The notes: a model not told the origin generated them from the sequence alone. Shown: positions 1-7,880, numbered from the stretch's first letter. The stretch is DNA of 39,436 nt from Dehalococcoidia bacterium (GCA_029936935.1 JAPYRQ010000013.1:1-39436); one strand, 5' to 3'. Made by a program: numbers and translations.

Positions 1-183
1 ATCGTACTGCGGGTTGGGCGTGCCCAGCGGGATCGCCAGGCCCAGGTCGCCAACGTACAGCTTGATCTGCCGCTCGGTCTGCCACTGCACCTTGGCCCCC
101 AGCACGCGAGTGTAGAACTCGAGTGTACGATCCAGGTTCGACGATGCGAAGCCCGCGTGACTCAGTCCGGTTAGTCCAGGCAT
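1..183 (-). CDS. VOC (glyoxalase/bleomycin-resistance fold) family protein, C-terminus cut by window edge
   Basis: Only the first 61 codons are inside the window; the reading frame stays open to base 1, so the gene continues outside. The start is ATG (complement of 181-183). The visible protein begins MPGLTGLSHAGFASSNLDRT, followed by LEFYTRVLGAKV. This is the usual opening of a VOC module: a beta strand ending in the first metal-ligand position (here H9), then the helix with the L-x-F-Y-x-x-x-L-G signature. VOC proteins include glyoxalases, extradiol dioxygenases and isomerases, and the substrate cannot be told from this fragment. It lies downstream of, and on the same strand as, the HpaB-type hydroxylase, 132 bases away, so co-transcription is possible. 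Confidence 0.75.
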   Translation of the reverse strand, partial: MPGLTGLSHAGFASSNLDRTLEFYTRVLGAKVQWQTERQIKLYVGDLGLAIPLGTPNPQYD

Positions 184-283
184 GATTGGCCTCCCCTCAC
201 ATGATGCCGCGAAAGGTTGTCAGCTTTCCGGTGCGTGAAAGGTAGACCTCGTTGTGCACGCTGTCAATGAAGTTGGTCCACCC

Positions 284-325
284 TTGGGTAACCGTCAGGC
301 ATATGGGTCCAGGGCCTAGCCCTGG
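284..325 (-). repeat. Stop-codon hairpin element, copy a (overlaps the stop of the HpaB-type gene)
   Basis: Read on the minus strand, the end of the upstream gene is CCAGGGC-TAG-GCCCTGG, a perfect 7-bp inverted repeat whose three-base centre is the TAG stop codon itself (316-318). It continues with ACCCATATGCCTGACGGTTA and a CCCAA tail. The same tail follows copies b (2265) and c (8577), so this is a repeated unit and not a chance hairpin. It is oriented with the gene it terminates. Confidence 0.8.
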
Positions 326-1770
326 TGGTCTGTCTCTGACCAAAAGCGTTGGAGCGAGTCGTCCGCCTTCGAGTAGTCGTACGTCTGGAACCGACCCTGC
401 CGAAGCCTCACCACATCGCCGTTGAAATATCGCTCGTACAGAATCTGGCGAGAGCCGAACTGCGTCCCAATGAAGTCCCATACCAGCCGAAACAGCCGAA
501 CCCTGTCGTACGCGTTCGACTTCGCACCCTGGAAGTACTTGTCTATCACCGGGCGCATCGCGCTCTCCATGTCGGCCTCGGTTGGCGTCAGCATCAGCCC
601 GCCAGCCGCAAGTTGTTGCATGATGTCCGTCACTCGCTGATACGCGTCGGGAGCCCAGTGGCGCATCGCGATGGCAGGTTGGGGAGAAAGCCAGATACCC
701 TCGCCCATCCACGGACCCGCGTCTGCCTCCATAGCGCGCAGGTAGGAGCGCACCGTCTCCGTCGTGTCGATGATCTCCGCAACCTTCTCCTGCACGTGGG
801 AGTGCACGCCAATGCCAATCGTCTCCACCATTGCGTGGGTCATCCCCAGGGCAAACTCCATCTTGGCAATGTTCTTCACCGCCACGTGCTGCATATACTG
901 TCGCCACATGATTCCCAGCTCGACGATGTGGTTGTGCAGCTCCACATCGCCGTAGCAGAAGACCCGGTTCCACGGAATCAGGACATCGTCGAAAATCGCC
1001 AGCGCGTCCATCTCGTCAAACCTGCTCGAGAGGGGTTGGTCGTACGTGGAGCGTCCTGTGTCCCAGCTCTCGCGACAGATAAAGCTGAGGCCTTTTGTGG
1101 CTGTAGGAACCGAGAAGCCCAAAGCGTACTTCTCCTCTTCCTTGCCTCGAAGTGGACGGTAGGGCGGCACGAAGATCTCGTCAGAGAATGGGGCCAGCGT
1201 AGCCAGCAGCTTTGCGCCGCGTACGGTGATGCCCTCACTTGTGGTGTCCACAACGCCCACTGGGATGTACGGGTCAGGCTGCTCACCAACAGCTACGCCG
1301 CGGTTGACCTGCGGGTGCCCGAAGCAGTGGGTTAGCGATAAGTCGTTGTCCCGTATGTACTCGTGGTACGCGATGAGGTTATCGGCGAACCGCTTGTCCG
1401 TGCGACCGTGCAACTCGGCCATCTGCCGTGTAGCCGTCACTTGGATGTTCACATAGTCGGGCGCACGACCCAGAATGCCATGATGAGCCTCTGCCGTGAT
1501 CTCCAGCGCTCGACGTCGCTTCATCAGGTCGTCCTGATTCTGGGGAATGATGAACGACAGCGGAACCGGGTCGCCTGTTTTCGGCGATTTGAAGGTCATA
1601 TCGTCGTGGAGCGCTGGGTCGTGCTGCAGATCGAACAGGCCAGCAAGCGTCTTGGCCATCCGCCCAAGCTTGGGGTCAGTGGTCACGTCCTCAACGCGCT
1701 TCCCTTCAAGCCAGATCTCCCGCGAGTCCTTGAGGCCGTCCAGAAACTGTTGCCCAGAGCGAATACCCAT
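316..1770 (-). CDS. 4-hydroxyphenylacetate 3-hydroxylase (HpaB)-type flavin-dependent monooxygenase
   Basis: The 484-residue protein matches the usual length of the HpaB/PvcC family, the oxygenase component of two-component FADH2-dependent monooxygenases that ortho-hydroxylate phenols; the fold resembles acyl-CoA dehydrogenases. Family hallmarks are an N-terminal helix with FLDGLKDSREIWLEG (9-23), GRAPDYVN (101-108), a THCFGHPQ segment (147-154), and PLSSRFDEMD (246-255) leading into FDDVLIPWNRVF (260-271). The cysteine ligands expected in the related 4-hydroxybutyryl-CoA dehydratases are not evident, so a hydroxylase is favoured. No flavin reductase (HpaC) partner is in the window. The ATG has an AGGAG ribosome site 7 bases upstream. 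The stop codon is embedded in a repeated hairpin. The true substrate is unknown. Confidence 0.85.
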   Translation of the reverse strand: MGIRSGQQFLDGLKDSREIWLEGKRVEDVTTDPKLGRMAKTLAGLFDLQHDPALHDDMTFKSPKTGDPVPLSFIIPQNQDDLMKRRRALEITAEAHHGILGRAPDYVNIQVTATRQMAELHGRTDKRFADNLIAYHEYIRDNDLSLTHCFGHPQVNRGVAVGEQPDPYIPVGVVDTTSEGITVRGAKLLATLAPFSDEIFVPPYRPLRGKEEEKYALGFSVPTATKGLSFICRESWDTGRSTYDQPLSSRFDEMDALAIFDDVLIPWNRVFCYGDVELHNHIVELGIMWRQYMQHVAVKNIAKMEFALGMTHAMVETIGIGVHSHVQEKVAEIIDTTETVRSYLRAMEADAGPWMGEGIWLSPQPAIAMRHWAPDAYQRVTDIMQQLAAGGLMLTPTEADMESAMRPVIDKYFQGAKSNAYDRVRLFRLVWDFIGTQFGSRQILYERYFNGDVVRLRQGRFQTYDYSKADDSLQRFWSETDHQG

Positions 1771-1839
1771 GTGTGCGTCTCCTATGTCGTTTGTTCGTTA
1801 AAGTATAGCTGTGCCTTTAGGTTCAGAATAGAGCTGTTC

Positions 1840-1910
1840 GGGGAGTCCAGAGGGATTCCCCTCTGGCAAGGGGCTCCGGGGGATGTGCCCCCGGTACTAA
1901 AGACCCTGGC
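1840..1910 (+). repeat. Leader-hairpin repeat module, copy 1
   Basis: Begins GGGGAGTCCAGAGGG, with a CCAGAGGG/CCCTCTGG hairpin, then CAAGGGGCTCCGGGGG and a second perfect hairpin, CCGGGGG-ATGTG-CCCCCGG. It ends in a TACTAAAG unit shared with other repeats here. A near-identical block lies at 31557-31610 on the opposite strand. Both copies lie upstream of, and co-oriented with, a downstream gene start (1977 here, 31529 there). Confidence 0.75.
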
Positions 1911-1976
1911 TTGACCTGCGCGCAATGCCGTCGCACAGTATGGGCCAAGTTTCAGAGTAGATTGCGGGGGAAAGCG

Positions 1977-2264
1977 ATGACAACCAAGAAGACCAAAACG
2001 TTCTCGTTTCATTGGGGCAGTGGCCACATAGCTGAAGAGGCTCAAGTCACCGGTGAGCACAACGTACCCACGTTCCAGTTGATGAAGTACACAGAAGGGC
2101 GGGCAGAGGGCACCGTCACCCTGCGATTCTGCCAGTACAACCATAGAGGTATGTTCAGTCGCTCGCCGCTCATAATGGGCATCGATGAGATTGGTATGAT
2201 GCGGGACGCCCTCAAGGAAACCCCGGAGTTGCTGGCACTGATGAAGCAGCTGGTCGCTGACTAA
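1977..2264 (+). CDS. Small conserved-looking protein of unknown function (95 aa)
   Basis: I do not recognise this family. The start is placed at ATG 1977 because GGGGG lies 6 bases upstream; an in-frame ATG at 1911 has no ribosome site and lies against the upstream repeat. The product begins MTTKKTKTFSFHWGSG and has a basic N-terminus, an apparently beta-rich middle (TVTLRFCQYNHRG) and a helical C-terminus (ALKETPELLALMKQLVAD). No signal peptide, membrane segment or metal motif is visible. It is flanked by repeats on both sides: a leader hairpin module 87 bases upstream, and a stop-codon hairpin starting on the base after the TAA. It could be a small DNA- or RNA-binding protein, but that is only a guess. 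Confidence 0.6.
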   Translation: MTTKKTKTFSFHWGSGHIAEEAQVTGEHNVPTFQLMKYTEGRAEGTVTLRFCQYNHRGMFSRSPLIMGIDEIGMMRDALKETPELLALMKQLVAD

Positions 2265-2300
2265 CAGGGCCACGCCCTGTACCCACATGCCTGCGGTTAG
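2265..2300 (+). repeat. Stop-codon hairpin element, copy b
   Basis: Starts on the base after the TAA of the 95-aa gene: CAGGGC-CAC-GCCCTG, then TACCCACATGCCTGCGGTTA. It matches copies a and c through the ATGCCTG-CGGTTA tail and has the same strand as the gene it follows. Confidence 0.8.
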
Positions 2301-2329
2301 TAAAGGGAGGTGAGGAAATATGGCACCAC

Positions 2330-2390
2330 GGCTTTACGTTCCTCGCCGCAGCGACACACGGCCTTTAGTCTCCGCCGGAGGCAACATATA
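2330..2390 (-). repeat. GACTAAAG repeat module, two units, inverted
   Basis: On the minus strand this reads TTGCCTCCGGCGGAGACTAA, then AGGCCGTGTGTCGCTGCGGC and GAGGAACGTAAAGCC. These are two units of the type CG(C/G)CGGAGACTAAAG(G)CC that recur at 4935, 8503, 31640, 34894 and 36628. It lies in the leader region of the amidohydrolase gene. Confidence 0.7.
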
Positions 2391-2426
2391 TAGTAGACTA
2401 CGCCCACGCAACACAGGGAGGCGACT

Positions 2427-3449
2427 ATGAACATTGATGCACACGCACACATAACGGGGCCGCTGGAGTTGTATGCACACTTCCGTGCCCTCTCCGGAGC
2501 AACAGGGCCGGGGCCTCGACCCAAGCTACCGGAGTTCTCCGACGAACAGATGGAGGAGAGCTTGAAGGGTCATCTGGTGGAAGTTTCAGGCGTTGGCACT
2601 GACCTTCAGCTTGTATCGCCTCGACCGTGGTCCATCCCCACTGGAGACCGCCGCGAGCCCGTGGTTGAGCACATTACCCAGGGCGTGAACAACATGATTG
2701 CGCAGTCGGTGAATCTGCACCCTGACCGGTTTGCTGGTATCGGGGCCATTCCACAGCTGGTCACGCAGGGCACCAAGTTCTGCCTGGAAGAGCTTGATCG
2801 GTGTGTGAACGAGCTAGGGTTTGTTGGCATCAAGATCAACCCTGACCCCGGCGAGGGCTCGGCTGAAGTGCCACACATGGGCGACGAGTACTGGTACCCG
2901 TTGTACGAGAAAATGGTAGAGTTGGACGTGCCTGGCCTTATCCATGGTGGGCCGTTCCGCTTCTCCCGCGAGCCTGAGTTGGGCTACTTTGTTGAGGAAG
3001 AGGCCGTTGCGGCATGGGGCATCATGCGGTCGCCGCGCGTGTTCCAGGATTTCCCAAACTTGAAGCTGGTCGTTGGCCACGGTGGCGGCTATATCCCCTA
3101 CCAGGCAGGCAGAGGCCGCGCGTTCCGCATGAACTCACAGCAGCGTGAACCCGATGTCGGTTGGGAGAGCTTCGACGAGTCCATGCGGCGGCTGTACTAC
3201 GACACGGTGCTGTACGACGGCGAGGCAATGGAGCTGCTTATCAAAGTGGTTGGTGCAGACCGGGTCCTGTTTGGGACGGATAAACCCGCCAACGGCTCTG
3301 TGAAAGACCCGGTGACGGGCAGGGTGTTGAACGATGTGAAGCCGCTCATCGATGATATTGGGTGGCTCAGCGATGAGGACAAGCACGCGATATTCGAGGG
3401 CAATGCTCGCAAGCTGTACAGTCGACTCAAGGTACCAGCATCGGCCTAG
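2427..3449 (+). CDS. Amidohydrolase family 2 protein (ACMSD-like decarboxylase/hydrolase)
   Basis: A 340-residue TIM-barrel metal-dependent hydrolase of the 2-amino-3-carboxymuconate-6-semialdehyde decarboxylase (ACMSD) group. The metal site is visible in order: H6 and H8 (MNIDAHAHI), H173 (LIHGGPF), H218 (VVGHGGGYIPYQAGR) and D285 (LFGTDKP). These match the HxH...H...H...D ligand set of the superfamily. Members usually perform non-oxidative decarboxylation of aromatic or muconic acids, and some hydrolyse C-C bonds, so the exact reaction is open. The ATG has a GGGAGG site 6 bases upstream. It converges with the Rieske oxygenase gene and shares a bidirectional terminator with it. The neighbourhood (HpaB-type, Rieske) fits aromatic breakdown. 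Confidence 0.85.
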   Translation: MNIDAHAHITGPLELYAHFRALSGATGPGPRPKLPEFSDEQMEESLKGHLVEVSGVGTDLQLVSPRPWSIPTGDRREPVVEHITQGVNNMIAQSVNLHPDRFAGIGAIPQLVTQGTKFCLEELDRCVNELGFVGIKINPDPGEGSAEVPHMGDEYWYPLYEKMVELDVPGLIHGGPFRFSREPELGYFVEEEAVAAWGIMRSPRVFQDFPNLKLVVGHGGGYIPYQAGRGRAFRMNSQQREPDVGWESFDESMRRLYYDTVLYDGEAMELLIKVVGADRVLFGTDKPANGSVKDPVTGRVLNDVKPLIDDIGWLSDEDKHAIFEGNARKLYSRLKVPASA

Positions 3450-3467
3450 AGGCTAAACGATAGGAAT

Positions 3468-3504
3468 AAAAAGACCCTGGCGGGTTACCCGCCAGGGTCT
3501 TTTT
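3468..3504. terminator. Bidirectional intrinsic terminator
   Basis: A perfect 17-bp inverted repeat (3468-3484 and 3488-3504, loop TTA) with an A5 start and T5 end. It therefore works for both the amidohydrolase (+) and the Rieske gene (-) that converge on it. Confidence 0.92.
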
Positions 3505-3521
3505 GCTTGGTCTGATTAGCG

Positions 3522-4820
3522 CTAGTTGGAAGTGACGTTGGTGTTGACCACCCCGGCGGTCTGCTTCTTCACTTGCTCAACAGCCTCTGCTATTGGGACG
3601 CTGTCCGGCACAGTCATACGCGCTGTGTGGACACGATAGGTGTCAGGGTTGCTTGGGCCAGATGGTTCCTGGCCTTCCATCAGTGCTACTGCAGCGTCGA
3701 TGAGGCGCTTGCGTACAGCGATGATGTTCTGGTCGGATGTGACTAGGCTCTCCAGACTTCGGTCGGCCCTGGGGCCCCACTGGTCTTCAACCAATGCAAG
3801 ATCCTGAACCGGGAACGCCTTGATGCCCGTATAGGAATAGTTCTTCTGGGCAACCCGATCTATCAGGTAATCGTTGTCCTTGTTTTCAACCGCCAGGAAG
3901 GAACCGGGAATCTGATCCGGGTAGGTGTAGCCGCCGTACTTGTCTTCCTGCACCTGCTCCGGGGTGAAGGGCTCATAGCTCCAGCGTAGCCGGTAGTGGT
4001 AGCAACTCTCGTCGTCGATGGGAATGCGGAGGTTGGAGGAATAGACGCCTGGGCCCGCAATGCCGGAACCAGTGAATGCTGGCATGAAGAACTGGCTGAC
4101 GGTGACGACGTTACTACCTTCACCGAAAGCGGCAACTGCGATGTGCTGCTGACCGTACGGTGTGTCCTCAATCTGCACGTGCTTCCGGTTGAGGAAGCTG
4201 TTCAGTCGATTGCCACCGCGTAACCGGTTGCCGGGGTTTGAGTTGTTACCGTCCAGGGTGCTGTGAAGGAAGAAACCATGACTGGGGTCGTAGTCACCCT
4301 CAATGGCCTGGAAGTAGTTGCAGCGCAGCAGGTACTTCCGCAGGTAGCGTCGGTCTTCGCCCATGTCAAACCACTCGAATGTGGGCTTGGGAGGCATCTT
4401 GTCCTTGGGCCCAAGATAAGCCCAGATGATGCCGCCGGCGTCAAATGCCGGATATGCCTTGATGGTGACTTTGTCCTTGTACGTCTCGCCTTCTGGGGAG
4501 TTGGGTAGATCAACGCAGGCACCGTTCACGTCAAACTTCCAACCGTGGTAGACGCAGCGGAGTCCGCATTCCTCGTTTCGACCGAAGAACATGGGCGCGC
4601 CGCGATGGGGGCAGTATGCGTCGACGAGGCCAGGGTTACCGTCGGAGTCTCGGAAAGCAATCAGACTCTCGCTCAGGAGCGTGACTCGTGCGGGAGTGCT
4701 GTCAGCGCCGGGAATCTCCTCTGCAAGACAGGCTGGAATCCAGTGTCGTCGGAACAGATTCCCCATCGGTGTGCCTGGGCCGGTTTGCGTCAATAGGTCG
4801 TTTTCTTCACGCGTCAGCAT
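3522..4820 (-). CDS. Rieske non-heme iron oxygenase, large (alpha) subunit
   Basis: The 432-residue protein is organised as a phthalate-4,5-dioxygenase-type oxygenase. The Rieske [2Fe-2S] ligands are C70-P-H72 and C89-V-Y-H92 (C-x-H-x16-C-x2-H). The mononuclear iron site is D178-P-S-H181 with H186 (DYDPSHGFFLH), and a third ligand is expected further downstream. The remaining C-terminal half is the substrate-binding catalytic domain. Such enzymes hydroxylate or O-demethylate aromatic acids and need a separate reductase, which is not in the window. The start is ATG with GGGAGGG just upstream. The gene is transcribed toward the shared terminator at 3468-3504. The substrate cannot be assigned from sequence. 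Confidence 0.9.
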   Translation of the reverse strand: MLTREENDLLTQTGPGTPMGNLFRRHWIPACLAEEIPGADSTPARVTLLSESLIAFRDSDGNPGLVDAYCPHRGAPMFFGRNEECGLRCVYHGWKFDVNGACVDLPNSPEGETYKDKVTIKAYPAFDAGGIIWAYLGPKDKMPPKPTFEWFDMGEDRRYLRKYLLRCNYFQAIEGDYDPSHGFFLHSTLDGNNSNPGNRLRGGNRLNSFLNRKHVQIEDTPYGQQHIAVAAFGEGSNVVTVSQFFMPAFTGSGIAGPGVYSSNLRIPIDDESCYHYRLRWSYEPFTPEQVQEDKYGGYTYPDQIPGSFLAVENKDNDYLIDRVAQKNYSYTGIKAFPVQDLALVEDQWGPRADRSLESLVTSDQNIIAVRKRLIDAAVALMEGQEPSGPSNPDTYRVHTARMTVPDSVPIAEAVEQVKKQTAGVVNTNVTSN

Positions 4821-4934
4821 AGTTCCCTCCCCTGTTATGTGGCGGTTGTTCTGCTTCGTCTGAGGACACCGCCGTTGTGCGGCAGGCTACCGTTGGGAGA
4901 GGTGTGTGTCAACCCAGTTGAATATGCATGTAGT

Positions 4935-5025
4935 TGCGGCGAGGAGACTAAAGACCGTGTGGCCTCCGGCGGAGACTAAAGCCCGGTATGTTCGGGCCCT
5001 CTGGCCCGCAGGCCAGTCCTAGACC
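4935..5025 (+). repeat. GACTAAAG repeat modules with GGCC-rich inverted repeat
   Basis: Contains GCGGCGAGGAGACTAAAG, then CTCCGGCGGAGACTAAAGCC, then CTGGCCCGCAGGCCAG, which is an inverted repeat. The three blocks recur together at 8503-8552. It fills most of the 214-base gap between the Rieske and HAD genes; no gene was seen in that gap. Confidence 0.75.
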
Positions 5026-5034
5026 CACGCGACC

Positions 5035-5769
5035 TTACAGTCCGAGCAATGACGCAACATCGGCCAGGGTGTGGACGGTAGTGACTCCCTCAGGCAACGC
5101 CCCTTCAGGGGGGATGTCTGGATAGCGGTTCATGTAAATCGCGCGGATGCCCGCAGCCATTGCGCCCTCAACGTCCGCGCTAATGGAATCGCCAACGTGA
5201 AGTGCCTGGTCGGCGTCCACGTTGGCGCGAGCCAGCGATGCCAGATAGATAGGGGCATGTGGTTTCCCCTGCCCCACGTCCCCTGACGTCACGACAAAGT
5301 CTGCATAGAGGTCAAGGTGCATATCCTGGGCTAGCTGTTGCCCGCTAGTGCTCATGTTGGAGATAATACCGATTGTATAACCTGCGGAGCGAAGTCGAGG
5401 CAGCACATGCGCTACGTCGTTGTAAAGGGTCATAACGTAAGGAATCTCTCGTACGCGATCCCAGATACTCAAGGCAGTAGAAGAAGGGACATCTACTCCG
5501 GCACCTTCCAGTACCAGTCGTTCGTACTCCGCAAAGAAACCGCGCTCTGCCGCTAGTGCGCCAACCTGCCGCTTGGATTTCTCAGCAGCCATAAAGGCAT
5601 CAGCTTTAAGATATCCTCTGCCGATTCCCTCTGGCGTGACTGTATACCCGAATGCTGCACACGCCTCTGCCTGGATTTCCTCCCTGGTTGGTGAGAAGCA
5701 CGCAAGGGTGTTGTAGAGGTCAAAGAAAATGGCTTTAATATTGGCAAGTCTGTCCTTGGCATTAACCAT
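5035..5769 (-). CDS. HAD-superfamily hydrolase (2-haloacid dehalogenase-like subfamily)
   Basis: Start chosen at the ATG complementing 5767-5769, giving 244 residues that begin MVNAKDRLANIKAIFFDLYN. A longer reading would duplicate coding space of the upstream gene. Motif I is FFDLYNTL with nucleophile D17. Motif II is the Ser in ISNMSTSG, motif III the Lys in GQGKPHAPIY, and motif IV HVGDSISADVEGAMAAG. The D-L-Y-N-T form and cap size are those of the haloacid dehalogenase/phosphoglycolate phosphatase-like group, and a phosphatase is as likely as a dehalogenase. Its start overlaps the stop of the CDGSH gene by 8 bases, so the two are probably translationally coupled. Confidence 0.85.
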   Translation of the reverse strand: MVNAKDRLANIKAIFFDLYNTLACFSPTREEIQAEACAAFGYTVTPEGIGRGYLKADAFMAAEKSKRQVGALAAERGFFAEYERLVLEGAGVDVPSSTALSIWDRVREIPYVMTLYNDVAHVLPRLRSAGYTIGIISNMSTSGQQLAQDMHLDLYADFVVTSGDVGQGKPHAPIYLASLARANVDADQALHVGDSISADVEGAMAAGIRAIYMNRYPDIPPEGALPEGVTTVHTLADVASLLGL

Positions 5770-6388
5770 CGGTGAACCCGTTCCCCCAGTGGGTTCCATC
5801 ACAGAACGGCTTGTTGCCGGAGCCGCCACATCTACAGAGTGTGCATTGTGGTGGCGTTTGATATGCAGAGTCGTCTGATGACGTCAAAGGGACATCGCCT
5901 TCAACCTTGATAGGCCCATTCTTGAGAAGCTCTATCCTGTGGTCAGGTATGTTATTGGAAGCGGCGTAGCTCAACGCGCCTGAAGGGCAACGGTCAATGA
6001 TCGATTTGATGGCATCGGCTGGAGCGCCGTCAGGAACAATCCAGGGTTCTGCCCCCAGCTTGAATACCGCAGCAAGGTTGTTTGTGCAGAACCCCGCGTG
6101 GGCGCAGATGGAGCGATCATCGTAGAAAGTTAGGTCTCTGGTTCGATACAAGAAACGCCGAGCCTCCACAGGGCCATGGTCCGCTGATTCAGTACCATCA
6201 AAGCTATTATGGAGGTGCGTGCCATCACAGAAAGGCTTTGTTCCGGAGTCGCCACATCGGCAGAGCACATAGGACTCAGGCGGGGTCAGTACGCGCCCGT
6301 CGCTGTTCGTGATAGGTATGGCGCCTTTCACCAAATAGGGTCCGTTGGGCGCAATGCGGATGCTAGCTGCGTCTTGCTCTTTGGTCAT
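5762..6388 (-). CDS. Double CDGSH iron-sulfur protein with central Fer4_19-type domain
   Basis: A 208-residue protein made of three iron-sulfur modules. The first CDGSH motif has ligands C43, C45, C54 and H58 (CRCGDSGTKPFCDGTH). A central segment (about 84-142) has C95, C101 and C134 in CAHAGFC and RCPSGAL, typical of the divergent 4Fe-4S mono-cluster domain. A second CDGSH motif has C185, C187, C196 and H200. CDGSH proteins bind [2Fe-2S] clusters with 3-Cys/1-His ligation and act in electron or cluster transfer. The protein is soluble, with no membrane anchor. It overlaps the HAD hydrolase start by 8 bases and is divergent from comF. A redox-sensing or cluster-donor role is inference. Confidence 0.88.
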   Translation of the reverse strand: MTKEQDAASIRIAPNGPYLVKGAIPITNSDGRVLTPPESYVLCRCGDSGTKPFCDGTHLHNSFDGTESADHGPVEARRFLYRTRDLTFYDDRSICAHAGFCTNNLAAVFKLGAEPWIVPDGAPADAIKSIIDRCPSGALSYAASNNIPDHRIELLKNGPIKVEGDVPLTSSDDSAYQTPPQCTLCRCGGSGNKPFCDGTHWGNGFTDG

Positions 6389-6490
6389 CGATGTCTCAGT
6401 TCATTGGAGTTGTAGCTTCACCGTTGTAATGGCGCCACATAGAAGCAGTGTAGATAATGTTTCTGTGGCAGTCAAAACCATCATCGCCCG

Positions 6491-7165
6491 GTGCTATCAT
6501 GGGCCCGCTATGAACAACGCGATGGTGATAGTTCGATTGCCGCTCGAATCGGCCGCGCAACACTCGATCTGCTGTTTCCGCCTAAGTGTGCCGGGTGCAG
6601 GATGGAAGGATCGTATCTGTGCGATGTGTGTATCGCCGATGCCCCGAAAGCACCGAATGCTACCGGCGAAGGTCTGGAAGCGATCATGTCTCCGTTTCAG
6701 ATGCAAGGCGCGGCGCGAGAAGTCGTGCATCGTTTGAAGTACAGCGGGCTGCGTGTGATGGCTGAGCCGATGGGAGCCGCAATGGCACAGCTACTGGAGC
6801 GACATCGCGTAACGGCAGACATTCTTGTTCCGGTGCCTTTGCATCCCAAACGGTTGCGTGAGCGTGGCTACAACCAGGCTGCGCTGTTGGCCAAGCGAGT
6901 CGGGAAGTGGCTTGATGTGGGTGTGGACGGCAAAGGCCTTATTCGTACCGACCACCAGGGCCCTCAGGCTCGCACCGCCACACGGGAAGAGCGAATGGCT
7001 AACGTGACCGGGGCGTTCACTGCCAAACGGAACTTTGATGGCTTACGTGTTGTGGTGGTTGATGACGTGACTACCACTGGTTCAACACTGGAGGCATGTG
7101 CCGCCGCGCTCCGGGAGACAGGAGCGGCTGGAATATGGGGACTCACCTTCGCTCGAGAGGTTTGA
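6491..7165 (+). CDS. comF: ComF-like phosphoribosyltransferase
   Basis: A 224-residue ComF family protein. The N-terminal zinc finger has C33, C36, C44 and C47 (LFPPKCAGC and LCDVC). The C-terminal half is a type I phosphoribosyltransferase with the PRPP-binding loop VVVVDDVTTTGSTL, preceded by the family segment LHPKRLRERGYNQA. In naturally competent bacteria ComF assists ssDNA handling after uptake; elsewhere its job is less clear. The start is GTG 6491, the only start-like codon between the upstream in-frame stop and the zinc finger; no clear ribosome site is seen, so the mRNA may be leaderless. It is divergent from the CDGSH gene across about 100 bases. Confidence 0.85.
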   Translation: MLSWARYEQRDGDSSIAARIGRATLDLLFPPKCAGCRMEGSYLCDVCIADAPKAPNATGEGLEAIMSPFQMQGAAREVVHRLKYSGLRVMAEPMGAAMAQLLERHRVTADILVPVPLHPKRLRERGYNQAALLAKRVGKWLDVGVDGKGLIRTDHQGPQARTATREERMANVTGAFTAKRNFDGLRVVVVDDVTTTGSTLEACAAALRETGAAGIWGLTFAREV

Positions 7166-7199
7166 TTCGGTAGAGTAGCAGCATTGGAGAAACATTACT

Positions 7200-7763
7200 A
7201 TGGACGATAACTATAAAAAACGACCGGAATCCTGGGCAATCATTACTAGTGAACCCGGCCCCGAACTCCCGTTGGTTACGGTGCGGTTTGACACGGTACG
7301 GAACCCTCGCAATGCTAAGGAAATGCGAGCTGTCGTGCTAGAATCGCCCGACTGGGTGAACATCGTCGCCCTCACGCCGGAGCGCCGACTCGTCGTGGTA
7401 CGTCAGTATCGGTTCGGGATAGCGGCAGTGACAACAGAGATACCTGGTGGGCTGATCGATCCTGGCGAGACTCACAGGGAGGCTGCGGAACGGGAACTCA
7501 GGGAAGAGACGGGACATACAACCTCTAAGTGGACGTACCTGGGAGCGTCTGAGCCGAATCCTGCTGTCTTCAATAACCTTATCCACCACTGGCTGGCAGA
7601 AGGCGTTGAACCGACGCACTCGTTGGAGCAGGATGATGGTGAAGATATCGTTGTGGACACCATGTCGCTGGATGAAGTTCGAGACGCCGTGCTGTCAGGA
7701 AGCATCAGACATACCCTGGTTCTTGCAGCCCTCGCTAGGATCATGGATTTGAGCAAGGGGTAG
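7200..7763 (+). CDS. Nudix hydrolase, ADP-ribose pyrophosphatase-like
   Basis: The 187-residue protein carries a perfect Nudix box (84-106): G84, E90, R98-E99-L100, E102-E103 and G105, i.e. G-x5-E-x7-R-E-U-x-E-E-x-G-U. The layout (beta-rich N-terminus, box in the first half, then an acidic C-terminal helix) resembles NudF-type ADP-ribose/nucleoside-diphosphate-sugar pyrophosphatases, but substrate choice in this family is hard to predict. It follows comF by 34 bases on the same strand and could share its transcript. The ribosome site is a weak GGAGAAA. Confidence 0.85.
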   Translation: MDDNYKKRPESWAIITSEPGPELPLVTVRFDTVRNPRNAKEMRAVVLESPDWVNIVALTPERRLVVVRQYRFGIAAVTTEIPGGLIDPGETHREAAERELREETGHTTSKWTYLGASEPNPAVFNNLIHHWLAEGVEPTHSLEQDDGEDIVVDTMSLDEVRDAVLSGSIRHTLVLAALARIMDLSKG

Positions 7764-7797
7764 GAAAAAGACTACCCCCTTGTACAGGCCCAAGTGG

Positions 7798-7826
7798 TTG
7801 TTGGCTGAATCATTCAGCCATACAAT
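7798..7826 (+). promoter_or_regulatory. Possible hpf promoter with 19-bp palindromic operator in its spacer
   Basis: A perfect 19-bp palindrome, TGGCTGAATCATTCAGCCA (7802-7820), lies between a weak -35 (TTGTTG, 7798-7803) and a good -10 (TACAAT, 7821-7826) with a 17-base spacer. A palindrome in the spacer is a classic repressor site. The promoter is predicted from sequence only. Confidence 0.45.
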
Positions 7827-7842
7827 GAGCTATGGAGCTAAG

Positions 7843-7880
7843 CAAGCTAACGCCCTCATATTTATGAGGGCGTTAGCTTG
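7843..7880 (+). promoter_or_regulatory. 18-bp perfect hairpin in the hpf leader
   Basis: CAAGCTAACGCCCTCATA (7843-7860) and its exact complement (7863-7880) are separated by only TT. No T-run follows, so it is not an ordinary terminator. It would form just after the predicted transcription start and 16 bases before the hpf ribosome site. A role in mRNA stability or transcript processing is possible. Confidence 0.7.

Noticed and set aside
349-1335. A 328-codon open frame on the plus strand opposite the HpaB-type gene
   Set aside because: It is exactly antisense to a clear family member, has Arg/His/Val-rich, low-complexity-like composition and no ribosome site.
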